This document shows positions 47,001 through 59,309 of a DNA stretch of 64,000 nucleotides, piece after piece; within the stretch, counting starts at the first letter, position 1; each line of letters starts with the position of its first letter. A program made the translations under genes and the position numbers. The notes under the pieces were generated by a model. The model was not told where the DNA came from. It saw nothing but the letters and a program-made list of their open reading frames with translations, and made no database searches. Source of the stretch: Ehretia macrophylla (Eukaryota > Streptophyta > Magnoliopsida > Boraginales > Ehretiaceae); the NCBI GenBank assembly GCA_037974665.1, contig CM075778.1, forward strand, positions 6,747,001 to 6,811,000, read 5' to 3'.

Positions 47001-49964
47001 ATGAACAACAGATCAGCAACAACATAATGAACAACAGCAACATCACGATGCCAGAGACGACGATGCTAGGCGGAGAAGTTGAACCACCTTACTGGTGAAG
47101 ATGCTGTGATGGCAGAGATGTACGCCGAAGGTGACGAGACACGTCGGAGACGGCGAGATCAGATCTACAATCTCGCCGTGGACGTCGCGAGGGTAGCTTT
47201 GATGGTGGTTACATACGGCGGCGATGAGAGCTCGCAACCAGCGCGAGAGTAGCTTTGATGGTGGTTACACATGGCGGCGATGAGAGCTAGCAACCAACAA
47301 TGGCTAGCCGGAGATGACCAAGCTTGGCCGGAGAAGTGTCTGCTCACGATGCCGACGTTGGAAATAGCGGCGACGAAGGGTAGCAGCAAACAACAGCTAG
47401 CGGAGATGACGAAGCTGGCTGGAGGATTTTCTGCGCATGATGCCGGCGTCGGAGATGATGACGGCGTCGGATGTTCACGACGTCGTCAGAGATTTCTCAC
47501 GCCGACTAACTGAGATAAGTTTGTTTGGCTTTTTTCTTTTTTTTTATGTGTGTGTTTTGTTTGTTTATTTACTAGAATGTAAGAATGTGGTGTTTGACTC
47601 TAGATACCAAAATGGAAGAAAGATTTGATGAAAGCATTCTTACTGAATTAAAAGTATATTACAAACATTCTTACAATCAGAGAAATAAATAGGCCAAACA
47701 AGATTACATAAGTCAAACATCACACTGCCCTAGAATTAGATTAGTCAAGATTGGATCAGTGGCACACTGCTCAAGAAATCTACAGCTAGCAATCCTTAGC
47801 TGTTATCTTCAGATATTTCAACAGTATTAGACTCAGGGACCATGATGCAGATAAATGTCTTTTTTTAAAAGCATTAGTACCATAAAATAAATTCCTCACA
47901 GATTTGGCTTACTGTTTAAAGAAATAAACTTATTAGCTTTGATCTTTTTGGTTTAGATCTTAAGTGATGGCCTTATGATTTAATCAGCAGACTTTAGTCA
48001 ACTAAATCGCTAGTGTAAAAGCCACTTTTGCAAGTAAGTAATAGCCTTGCTTGGGTAAATGCTGAATGATTAGCTGACTTAGATTCAAAGAAACAAGACA
48101 GGTTACAATTTTTTGATCTCAAGCAATGTGGGACTACTACTGATGAAGAAAGAAAAAACAAAAGTAAAAACATTAAAACCAATGTGTCAGTCAAGTGATC
48201 GACAAATATAGAATAGGATCTAGCTCAAACAGCCACTTGTGTGGTGTGTTCGATATTTGTTTTATATGTGAGTGAATGTTGATGCATTTATAGAGGCTTC
48301 TACTGCTAAGAAGTGTCAGGAGGCTTGAGAATGAAGCTAAAGTATGATTTGACTTGGGTCGCCATGGTAGCTAAATTACTAGAGTTGTTGCGTGAATGGA
48401 GAGCTTGAAGATAAGAAATTTGATCCTGATTTAGTTAAAATGCTTTGGGAGGTTACTAATGCTAAAGAGACTGTTGCTTATCAACAAACTTCAAGGAATG
48501 TCACCGATAAAAAGTCCACTCTAAGTGCCGGAGACTGACGAGCGGCTTTGGGTTTCATGAGATAATCTTGAAATATGTTGAAACTTTTGATGGTTTATGC
48601 CTAATATAATTGATAAGAGGCAGCAGACTGTCATAGAACTCTACTTATATTTTTGACTTATATTTATTGCAGATGGGAAAAGTCGCTCTGCTGTTGTTGC
48701 AAAAGCTACTGGGGATAGCTCCGAATCCTCAACTTCCCTAAGTGTTCTTAAGTCTGTGCAAAATGTTGTGAGTTCTTGCTCTCTCTCTATCTCTGTGTGC
48801 ACGCTTGTCTGTGTCTGTGGTGCCTGAACATGCTCTTTTCATAATCATCATAATCATTGTCATCATGGCCATCCCTTAAAATTTTCAGAGGTTCTCTTTG
48901 GCAGGGTGAAAGGTATAATAATAACTTTCTCGTGAGACATAGAAACTTTTCAGGATAGTCAATTTAACTATAGATATTGTTTCGTTCTTCCATCTGTAAC
49001 TGCCACCATGTTCTGTTCCTATGTGCATGCTATGTGGATGAAAGCATACGTGCATGACATTTGTTTTTCCCTTTGTGATTATTATCTTTGCTCCGACTGT
49101 TAAGATTACTTCTAATAACTTGGTTGACCAGTGGAACAAGTCTGAAGATCGTGTTGCACTGATTGGATTGGGATTTGCTGCTGTTGTTGGTCTTTGGGCA
49201 TCCGTGAATATTGTTTCAGTACGTGCTCCAATTCACTTCTTTTCCTTCTCTGTATGTACGGTGAGGAAATTATTATTGCATACTAAATTTTCTGATATAA
49301 CAAATGGGCAGGCAATTGACAGACTTCCACTTTTCCCAAGTGCGTTGGAACTCATAGGAATATTGTTTTCTTCGGTAAGTAGTGTTTCTTCATGTTTCTG
49401 CTCGGTTACTCATGGAAACCGAGGATTACAACCTCTTATACTTCATAAATCGAAAATTTTATTCGTTTGTTTCCACATTGACAATTGAGTGGAAAATTCT
49501 ACAAATACATGATTTATGCACTTCATGTTTCTTTCCTCATCGACTATGTTTCTATCTGTTTCAGTGGTTCATATATCGGTATCTCCTATTCAAACCCGAC
49601 AGGTAAGTGATTCTCCTAATGAAAATTCGTTACTCCGACTTCCGTTCTTCTTTCTTCAACCCATCAGTTTGACTCATGACTAACATTTATTGTCGATAAT
49701 GTTAATATCTTCTTCAAGTTTCTGAGAATAAATGTTTCTGATAATAAATGTTCATGGACTACCTACTTCTGTATGTACATCACTGTGTCTCTTTATACAT
49801 GTAGAAGGCAGCAGTTAGTATGTCCCTCTGAATACTTGGTGGTGTGGTTACTTATCACAGACTCTATTGTACTCGGTCTTACATTTATTTTCTACTTTAC
49901 ATCTAACAGGGAAGAATTATTTCGAGCCATGGGCAAGTCCGTATCAGATATTTTGGGCCAGTAA
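41023..49964 (+). CDS. CURT1D: CURVATURE THYLAKOID 1 family protein, CURT1D-like, chloroplast precursor
   Basis: CURT1 proteins sit in thylakoid membranes at grana margins, where they oligomerise and bend the membrane. Six exons: 41023-41128, 48673-48767, 49132-49218, 49312-49374, 49565-49602, 49910-49964; GT-AG, phase kept, 147 residues. Residues 1 to about 45 look like a transit peptide (MASIFAKLPPPPAILVNGRQ). The CAAD domain follows: EDRVALIGLGFAAVVGLW with membrane helix 1 (about 75-95), the ITAIDKLP-like loop (IVSAIDRLPLFPS), helix 2 (about 108-124, ELIGILFSSWFIYRYLLF) and a C-terminal amphipathic helix KPDREELFRAMGKSVSDILG. The DILGQ end points to the CURT1D branch rather than CURT1A/B; this assignment is from memory of the family. 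Intron 1 is 7.5 kb because of repeats and an antisense Copia element. Confidence 0.87.
41361..41640. repeat. Imperfect direct duplication of about 140 bp in CURT1 intron 1
   Basis: The order 'gtaaatttgtt-caat-ttgttggataaa', 'tttattgct-aatgtgagga', 'aaccaaagacta', 'cttgatatac' occurs twice, at 41361-41500 and 41501-41640. Non-coding. Confidence 0.7.
41755..42055. repeat. Second imperfect direct duplication (about 185 bp apart) in CURT1 intron 1
   Basis: 'tttaaaatgttacgtccta...gttagtttttagaatagctggcttgg' is repeated as 'tttaaaatgtcaacgtccca...gtttgcttaagaacagttgtcttgg'. The copies are diverged. Origin unknown. Confidence 0.5.
42277..42489 (-). repeat. 3' LTR of the intronic Copia element
   Basis: 213 bp, nearly identical to 47610-47823. 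On the minus strand it starts TGTTGAAATATC and ends TTCCATTT. Confidence 0.95.
47187..47303. repeat. Two tandem units of about 58 bp in the Copia leader
   Basis: 'gtagctttgatggtggttac' followed by 'ggcggcgatgagagct' occurs twice in succession between the 5' LTR and gag. The surrounding leader is unusually GC-rich for this window. Confidence 0.75.
47610..47823 (-). repeat. 5' LTR of the intronic Copia element
   Basis: 214 bp, nearly identical to 42277-42489; the primer site lies immediately downstream on the minus strand (47601-47609). Confidence 0.95.
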
Positions 49965-51839
49965 TGTTACGCGAAATCTAATCGACGCTGTATTTTTTGG
50001 GGTAAAAAAATTGATATTTTGAACCCACGAGTATTGTTTGAACAGAGAATACACAACAATGTGCACAGTAGAAAGTACCAGTGGCTTGTAATATGTAACA
50101 ACAAAGAATATGAAGTTCCCGTTGTACATTTAAATTTTTTTTTTTTAATTCAATGGAGGCTAAAGTCGTATAACATAACTAGTGAGAACTTGAGCTCGCA
50201 ATCTTTCACATACATAGCGAGTTATATACCACTGGACCAAGTGGATAATTTTTTCATTTTGCTCTTTGGCCCTTAAAAATTTTCTCATCTAAATTCTCTG
50301 TTCTGTTGCTGTGTTATTAGTGTTGGGTTGATGCTTAAATTCCAAGGCCAAGCCCATATTGAAGACAAGTTGTATCGAAGTTTAGTCAATAGTATTAGTT
50401 CCATATGAATAGGGTGTTATAAGTTGTATTTAGGCGTCTCAAATCATTCTTCGTACTCGGAGTTGAGAGCGGGTATATCCAGGTAAAGGGGTGGTTGTGA
50501 GTGTGTGAGAGAGTTGAACAATCTTTTGTCAGTGCAAAAAAGTTATATTGTTGTAGGAAGGTTTAAGTCTTTCCGTGCATAAAACCAAGAGTTGTAATCA
50601 TTATTTGTGATGGTGGAATTTTTTCAATTTTGGGTTGTGAAATAGGTTAATCCGAACTATGTTAAATTGCTTGTGTTTTGTTCACGCTTTTCTCGTGCAC
50701 GATTTTAAGTAGAAGGAATAGGCATTATCCCAGCAATTAGCCTTAGCAGATAATTAATGCTACAAACGCACTTGATGTTGAAATTATAACAAAGCAGTGT
50801 AACTACATCAAAGATACAATTGATGTGGTCAGGATTGAACATGGCAATGCAGCAATCTTGGTGGAAGTAACTGAACCTGGCATATTTTGCCAAAACTTTG
50901 GCTGCAAACGATCATTTTTGTGCAAACATTACATTGGCGGACAAAGAAGGAGATTTAACGGATTTAAATCTCTTCATAATGCATAATGTTACGAGGGTGA
51001 TGAACTGCCTAACATGAATTATTAATTCATCATCAATAGATCTTCCTCTTAATACTATAACGTTATAAAGAAATTCAAGTTTAGATGCATTGCCGCCAAA
51101 TTAATAACCTGTATTTTCTTTGTATGCTTGGAAGGGGTACACGAAAGAGTGGATTTTTAACATTTTCTGAACCACTGAAATTTCGATTTTTATATCATTT
51201 TAAACATGAGTCGTTGATCTAATTATTCAATATTACAAAAATGCCTTTCTAAAATTATAGAAATGCTGTCGGCCTAAAGTATTTAACTGTTTTTTTTTTA
51301 ATTTAAAAAAAAGTCAACCAATATTAATATCATATACAAATGTGTTACACATGTCGAAAATTAATTTTCTCACAAATAAAGTGAGAACGATACCTCTAAA
51401 GCAAATGCCTAGTGGTCTCAAGTATTTAACTTCCCGAATGAATAAATAAATTTTAAATGCAATAAACGCGACTCAAGTGTTGGAAATGACTTCAAATATT
51501 AATTAGTCCTTGATTATTTCGGGATAATGCGTTCAACCTTTTTTCAAAAATTATTAACTAATCCTTGATTGTTATAGAATATGCATTGAACCACCACCCA
51601 CCGTCAAGTTTACAGGCTTATAACAAATTTAATATAAAACGTGAGTTTCTCGTTATAAAAAAAAAAAAAAAACACAGTTATTTGTTTATTATATTCCAAA
51701 AAAGATACAAAAACTGGCTTTCGCTGTAAATAGCAAAGAGCAAACATATTATTAGAAAGGAGTCCTCTAATGGTCAATCTCTAAACAACTTGTCTCGACA
51801 ATAGGCTATAGTTGTGCAACTACACTTATCTCTTCTATA
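49965..51839. other. Region downstream of the CURT1 gene, gene-free, ending in a probable Copia 5' LTR
   Basis: No gene is recognised. The last 150-200 bp before 51840 should be the 5' LTR of the following Copia element, because its primer site starts at 51840, but the outer LTR edge could not be set. The segment 50320-50700 has an LTR-like texture but no partner copy. Confidence 0.45.
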
Positions 51840-52346
51840 TGGTATCAGTATATTTCTCTCTAACGAGTGAATGATCCTTGACCTGTATTGACTCTCATTT
51901 TCCTTCTTATCATGGCAACGACTGCTTTCTCATCTTCAACCTCTTCTCCAGTTGTTGATACCACTGGTTCCACTACCACTCCGCCTCTCATTGCCATCAA
52001 CGTCGCAAACCAGTTACCGCTCAAATTAACCTCTTCCAACTATCATTCATGGAAGACTCAGTTCGATGCCCTGCTCTACGGTTACGACCTGCTTGGGTAC
52101 ATTGATGGTACCACTCCATACCCCCTGGCCACCATAACTATCGACGGTCAGTCTGCTCCTAATCCTGCCCATCACCGTTGGATGCGTTAGGATAAGCTTT
52201 TGCTACTTGGTATTATCGGCTCTCTTAGCCATAACGTGGTTCCAGTTGTTCGTTCCTGTACCACTGCTACTGAGGCTTGGAAACGCCTGGCTAAAAACTA
52301 TGCTAACCCCTCGTCTTCTCGAATTATGGGGCTTGCTGAGCAACTG

Positions 52347-54487
52347 TGTCACACCCCGAACTTAGACCTTAAATTCAAGGCGCGACTTGCTAAGGACTTA
52401 CTCAATTCATTTCAAACTTGTAAAGCTAAACAGATACCAATACAAAAAGTGGCAAAACTTATTAAATTCACATCAGAGCATCTATATAACATCATTGTCG
52501 AAATATCTACATAGTTTAAACCAAACACCATGCTTATTAAAATTTACATCCTCTCTATCGTACGAAAATACATTACTAAAGTTTACAAAGTTTCTACTAA
52601 CACTCTACAATAACATAGACGCATTCAAAATTTAGCTGGATTTGTCCTACAAAAGAAATCCAGCATACCACGAGCTGACTGAGATAGTAGTTCTAAGACT
52701 GGTCCTCCTCCTGATAACTGGACTCGCCTTCCCCTGCGAAGCAGATAAATAAATAACATGAGCAAAGAAAGCTCAGTAAGGTAAACACCCGGAGTTAGGC
52801 TCTGAGGGTTGTCCAAATGATATGATGCAATATAGAACTTGAAGTTAAACCAAATGTGCAATGTGAAGTCAAGGTACAGAAGTACTTGGAAGAGGGACGA
52901 ACAGAGAATAGTTAGTTTGCGCAAGTCTATAATCGAATCATAACCTGGTCAATACAAAACATACACATCATACTAATATCAGAGCTACACAACCGATTAT
53001 CATAACAACCTGAGCAGTTATCTCACAATTCTATTTATTCTGAAGCAGCGTACAAACTTAACTATATTTCAAAATATAATATCGTAATTACCACATAACA
53101 CATAAATATCGCTTAGAGTCGTGATAGTGATAGCTAAATTCCCCACACCATAACAAAAGGCTTCTAAGCCTCGTCCTCAAACGATGAACCATCTCCTATC
53201 GTTGAGGTTACAAAATGGCCACCTGCAGCCCACGCATCCGTAGGGTGAAGCGTCCAAAGCTAAGAATATACGGCAGTTTCATCCGCCGAATGGGTGTCAT
53301 AACTCTAAGGATAACACATAGCAATTAACACAATCAGTACTTAAAGGCCTCAGTCCCTCACTAGAAGTTAAGTACAAGATTTCAAATGATAAGTGAATCG
53401 TAACAGAGTTAACAAATTTTGGTATATGAGACATTAAATTGAAACAGTAAGAAGAGAACCAAAGGGGATCTAAGTACAAGAAGGTTATCCAACTTACCTT
53501 AGCTTTTCGTTAAAAGTACTATAGTTCTTTTCCTTAAAATACAATTTTGAGCTAAGTCGACTCTGCAAAACAACAAGTATAGTTGAGATTTCTAAATATA
53601 AAATGTACATGTATCATACTAGTAATTACAATCTTCTATGCAATAACGTTTCTTCCTAACACATACATACACAAGCAGGCACAACATATACACTGTCAAC
53701 CACAAATTCATGGTCAACATATACATAAACTCCACCAAAGCTTGTACCATCTTCTACAATTATTCCTATTTACCATTATCATTACAATTTCCTTTAACTC
53801 TTATGTTTATTTGCTATTCAACATGTAGGAACCTCAATTATTCCATAAACAGTAACTACATAAATAGACACACACACACACAACAGCAACATACTACACA
53901 CTTATATTCTACAAACTAATTAAATAGGTAGACTACACACTTATTTCTCATAAACTAATTACACAAGCAAATCTCCATATTATTCCACAGATTCAACATA
54001 GCTTAATATTACTCTAACCACCTACTGTCTATTATCACCTCCAAACCCTATAGTTTCCATACTCACATACATATTTATATATATATACGAACATATAAAA
54101 TAATTTATAACTCAACTAAACTCAACGCACCTGCTAGGATTCTTATGATTACAAAAGCTTTAATTGACTTAAGTTTGAATATTTGCCTTGCCAAAAACGC
54201 TGCTGAGTCTTAATAGGCAGTGGGGTTATCGGGTGTGAAGAAAAGAAAAATGGGGTCTAATTCCTTGGTTTGCTGAATTTAAACTTATCTGATTGCCTTA
54301 CAAATATAAATTCTATTAATTACTTGTTTTGTTAACTTACTAACATCAGCCCAAATGGTTAAGGCTCATGCATAGGGAAATGAGTGCACAGGTTCAAATC
54401 TCAGCAGCTACTTACCGTAGTTCTTTTTTTTCCACTTTTTGTTTATATAAAAACCCCACGTGGCATATACTAAAGTTGGGTGTTACA
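52347..54487 (-). repeat. 3' LTR of the nested Tekay-like element
   Basis: 2141 bp, bounded by TGTCAC...TGTTACA on the plus strand; aligned throughout with 59310-61463. Confidence 0.93.
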
Positions 54488-57400
54488 CCATTCCCCCCTT
54501 CAAAAGTTTCGTCCTTAAAACTTATTTACCTGGCATCTCGAATAGAAATGGGTACTTTTCTCGTATTTTCAACTCTAATTCCCAAGTAGCTTCTCTTGGT
54601 GTGCGATTACTACTCCACTGGACTTTTACATACGGAATCGTACGGTGCCGAAGTACTTGATCCTTCCTGTCGACAATAGCCACTGGATGTTCTTCATATG
54701 TCAAGCTATCTTGTACTTGTATTTGATCATATTGTATAATATGACTCGGATCAGGTACATATTTCCGCAATTAAAAGACATGAAATACATTGTGAATGCC
54801 TGCTAATGTTGGAGGTAAAGCTACTCTGTATGCAACTTCCCCGATCCGTTCTAATATCTCAAACGGACCTACATACCGAGCATTCAATTTTCCTCGACTA
54901 CCAAATCTAATTACGCCTCTTGTAGGTGATACCTTCAGAAGCACATGTTCACTTACCTCGAACGCCAGATCTTTACGCCTTACATCTGCCCAACTCTTTT
55001 GTCTGTCTTGTGCACTTTTAAGCCGGGCTCGAATCAGTTTAACTTTTTCCTCTGCATCTTCGAGTAGTTGGGAACTTATTACTTTTCTTTCATCTAAATC
55101 CCAGTATAATGGGGTTCTGCATTTTCTGCCATATAATGCCTCATAGGGTGCCATCTGAATACTGGATTGATAACTGTTGTTATAGGCAAATTCAACCAAA
55201 GCTATATGTGAATCCCAATTACCACCCCAGTTCATAACACAAGCTCGAAGCATATCTTCTAGAATTTGAATGGTTCTTTCTGCTTGGCCATCTGTCTGAG
55301 GATGAAATGCCGTACTCATTCTCAACTTTGTACCTAGTGTTTGCTGCATACCTTGCCAGAATCTAGATGTAAATCTGGGATCCCAATCAGAAACAATTTC
55401 TTTTGGTACCCCGTGTAGACATACTATTTCATCTATATAGAGCTTGGCTAACTTATCTTTATTCTCATCAATTCGAATAGGCAAGAAATGAGTTGTTTTG
55501 GTTAGCCTGTCCATAATCACCCAAATTGCATCATGTTTAACCCTGGTTCTGGGCAATCCCACCACAAAGTCCATTGATACACTATCCCATTTCCATTCCG
55601 AAATCTCTAATGGTTGTAATAATCCTGAGGGCTTCTGGTGTTCAGCTTTAATCTTTTGATAGGTTAGGCATTTAGCCACATAATCACCGATGTCACGCTT
55701 CATGTTGTTCTACCAGAAATGTTCTCGAAGATCTCGGTACATTTTAGTTCCACCTGGATGTACAGTAAATGGAGACTCATGTGCCTCAAACAAAATCTCT
55801 TTCTTTAATGCTGGGTCATCCGAAACACACTATCTATTGTTATATCGAACAGTACCATCTTCATGTTTTTGAAATTCAGACTATTTTCCTTCTTCCAATT
55901 TACTCCTAACTCCTTCCAGAAATGAATCAGTTCTTTGTGCTCCTTTTATCTGTTCCAGTAATGTAGGCTGCACGATTAAATGAGCTAGTAAACTCTTATC
56001 AGTGGAAGTGATTACTTCAAGTTGTAACTTCTTAAATTCTTTGATCAACTCTTTCTGTGATGTCAACAAAGCTACCACAAGCACTGAGGGTATTCTACTT
56101 AAAGCATCAGCTACTCTATTAGCTTTTCCAGGGTGATAATGAATAGTCAAATCGTAATCCTTCAAAAGTTCCAGCTATCTCATTTGTCTAAGATTCAATT
56201 CTTTTTGAGTGAAGATATATTTCAAACTCTGGTGATCAGTGTACACATCGCAAGTAACTCCATATAAATAATGCCGCCAGATCTTGAGGGCAAATATAAC
56301 TGCCGCCAGTTCCAGGTCATGCGTGGGGTAGTTTTGTTCAAAACTCTTCAATTGTCTGGAAGCATAAGCAATTACTTTTCCGTGTTGCATCAATACACAT
56401 CCCAGACCGCTTTTAGACGCATCACTATATATAGCCAAACCCTCAGATCCGGAAGGAAGAGTTAACACTGGTATCGAAACCAAACGATTCTTCAGTTCTT
56501 GGAAACTTTGCTCACATTTTTCAATCCATTTGAATTTAGAGTCTTTCCGTGTTAGTTGTGTCAAAGGCATCGCTAATCATGCAAACCTCTCTACAAATTT
56601 CCTATAGTAACCAGCCAACCCCAGAAAACTGTGAACTTCAGTAACAGACGTCGGTCTTAGCCAGTTCTTCATTGCGTCAATCTTTTGAGGGTCCACAGAA
56701 ATACCATCCTGAGATATAATGTGACCTAAGAAAGTCACACTACCCAACCATAATTCACACTTTTTAAATTTAGCATATAGTTGTTTCTCTCGAAGAATTT
56801 GTAGAACCATTCTCAAATGATGTTCATGATCTTTATGGCTCTTAGAATATATGAGGATATCATCTATAAATACCACTACGAACTGGTCCAGATAAGGCTT
56901 GAAGATCGTGTTCATCAGGTTCATAAAGGCTGGCGGAGCATTTGTCAAGCCGAACGGCATTACAACAAACTCATAGTGTCCGTATCTGGTCCAAAAAGTC
57001 ATCTTCGAAACATCCTCGGATTTAACTTTCAACTGATGGTAACCGGACCTCAAATCTATCTTTGAAAACACTTGTGCACCCTGCAGCTGATCGAACAAAT
57101 CATCTATACAGGGCAAAGGATACATGTTCTTCACTGTGACCTTATTCAACTCACGGTAATCGATACACAATCTCAAACTACTATCCTTCTTTTTCACGAA
57201 TAATACTGGCGCGCCCTACGGAGAGACACTAGGGTGGATTTGACCTTTATCAAGTAGTTCTTGCAATTGAACTTTTAATTCTTTAAGTTCTGTTGGAGCC
57301 ATCCGATATGGTATTTTTGATATAGACTACATACCTGGTAAAAGTTCAATCCCAAATTCAACCTCACGCTCTGGAGGTAGCCCCGGAATGTTATCTAGAA

Positions 57401-59309
57401 ATACATCTGGGAATTCTTTGACTCCTGGAATATCTGCTACATTCAACTCCTTATGTTCAGTACTCACCACATAAGCTAAAAATCCTTCATAACCCTTCTT
57501 CAATAGTTTTCAGGTCTTCAATGCTGATATAACTCTTGGCATCTCTAGTTTACTCCCCTGGATCTCAAACTCTGGCTCATCAGGCAAATAACTTGTAACC
57601 TTTTTGGCAAAACAATTTACATACCCATGATACTTTGACAACCAATCCATCCTTAAGATGACATCAAAATCTTTCATGTCTAAACGAATTAGGTCAGCTA
57701 ACAATTCCCTGTTCCCAACATGTACTACACAATTTTTATATACCACATCTGTAACTATAAAGGTCCCGACTGGAGTTTCCACAGATAATTCAGGTTCTAG
57801 TGATTCAGGTAAGTAATTGAACATGGATGCAAATGTGGATGACACAAAAGAGTAGTTTGACCCCGTATTAAATAAAATGTGAGCATATATATCAGAAATT
57901 TTAAAAATACCTGCCACCACTTCATATGAGGCATGGTCATCCCCAGAGGTCAGTGCATACATTCGAGCCCTAGGCTGAGGTTTCTGGCCATCACCTCTCG
58001 GTACAAATTGCTGATCAGGTCGAATCACACGAGGGCGAGTGGGTCCAACAAAAGGTGGCTGATGATTCATCTGCAGCGGACAGTTTTTAATACGATGATC
58101 CATAGCCCCACATTTAAAACATCCCCCAGTTAACCATCTACAATTTTTAGAAAGATGAGTGAAACCGCAGTGATTGCATTTAGGTGTCTGACTTTTTTGA
58201 TGTGAAACAAACAGTCTGTATTGCGATCCTTGGCCTCTAACTTGTTGGACATAGGGTTGTTGTTGGAATCTCTGTGTCTCATACTGCTGATCATATGGCT
58301 TCTTTACTGAGCTCATACTAGAACCACTACTCTGCTGGGAAGTCCAGGATTTGCCTTCTTTCTTGCTGTTGCTAGCCGTAGACTTCTGAAAATGTTGCAT
58401 TTTTAAATTCTCAGCCTTCTCTAGTTTAATAGCAGCATCAAACATATCCTCAAAGGTCAAATAATGATTATAGCCCACAAACCTATGCATGGACGGTCGT
58501 AGTCCTACTAAAATTTTTTTTGCACTTGCTTATGCATCAGGTACCATATAGGGTGCATATTCGGCCAACTCTGTGTATTTATCAGCATAGTCAGTCACAG
58601 TCAGATCTCTTTGAATCAAATACATAAACTCTTTGATCCTTTCGTCTCGATATGCGTTAGGGTAATATTTTTCCTTGAAAATCTTTCTGAATTGATTCCA
58701 TTCCATCTCTTCTGATACGCCAACTAACTTTTTCTTCCACCATGATTCTGCTAACCCACAAAGTTTATGAGTTGCAAGTCGAACTTTAGCGGCTTCATCA
58801 TATCTTACCAGTCTCCATATTTTTTCCATCGACTCTAACCAGATTTGGACTTCTTGTGGATTGTTTAAACCCTAGAATTCCAGAGGATTATGAATTGAGA
58901 ATTCTCTGTAAGCTTCAGAATCTTTAACATCTTGACTTTTCTTCTTCTTCTCCTTTCTCTTTTTCTTTTCTTTAATCCCAGCCTGAACAATACCAACTGC
59001 TATTTGGTGTAACATCTCTTCCGCTACAGCATGAGTATCTACCTGTGATGTGGATTCATCTACAAAGGTCTTCCCTTTCTTTTTAGCTCTTTGCCTTTCA
59101 AAGACCTCAGCTAAAGGGGCATTGTCACTGACATCTCCACCACGAGTCTCGTGATCCATTTCTTAAAAACAATTATAATACAAACACTTCCAACTAGTCA
59201 TAATACAAAACATAATATAATTCTGAATACAAAGTTAATATAACAAAATTCCTAGCTACCCATAACCTAGGCCGCATTGATCAATAAACCTATTGCTTTG
59301 ATACCAATT

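Larger units (their letters stand above)
42277..47823 (-). mobile_element. Ty1/Copia LTR retrotransposon in CURT1 intron 1 (antisense to the gene)
   Basis: Complete in outline: LTRs at 42277-42489 and 47610-47823, and exact 5-bp target duplications GTATT (42272-42276 and 47824-47828). A tRNA-Met type primer site (TGGTATC) abuts the right LTR and a polypurine run GAGGAGGAG abuts the left one. Minus-strand coding parts in Copia order: gag (about 45730-46810), GAG-pre-integrase and integrase (about 44500-45640), reverse transcriptase (about 42860-44100, with YMDD box) and RNase H (about 42490-42820). The coding part is broken, with about six or more interruptions. The two LTRs differ by three transitions and one single-base gap over 213 bp (about 1.4 %), which suggests an insertion roughly half to one million years ago at common plant rates (7e-9 to 1.3e-8 per site per year). 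Confidence 0.95.

Noticed and set aside
50320-50700. Possible solo Copia LTR downstream of the CURT1 gene
   Set aside because: The texture (terminal 'ttgtgttttgttcacgc', internal promoter-like run) is suggestive, but no TG/CA pair with a target duplication or partner copy could be fixed.
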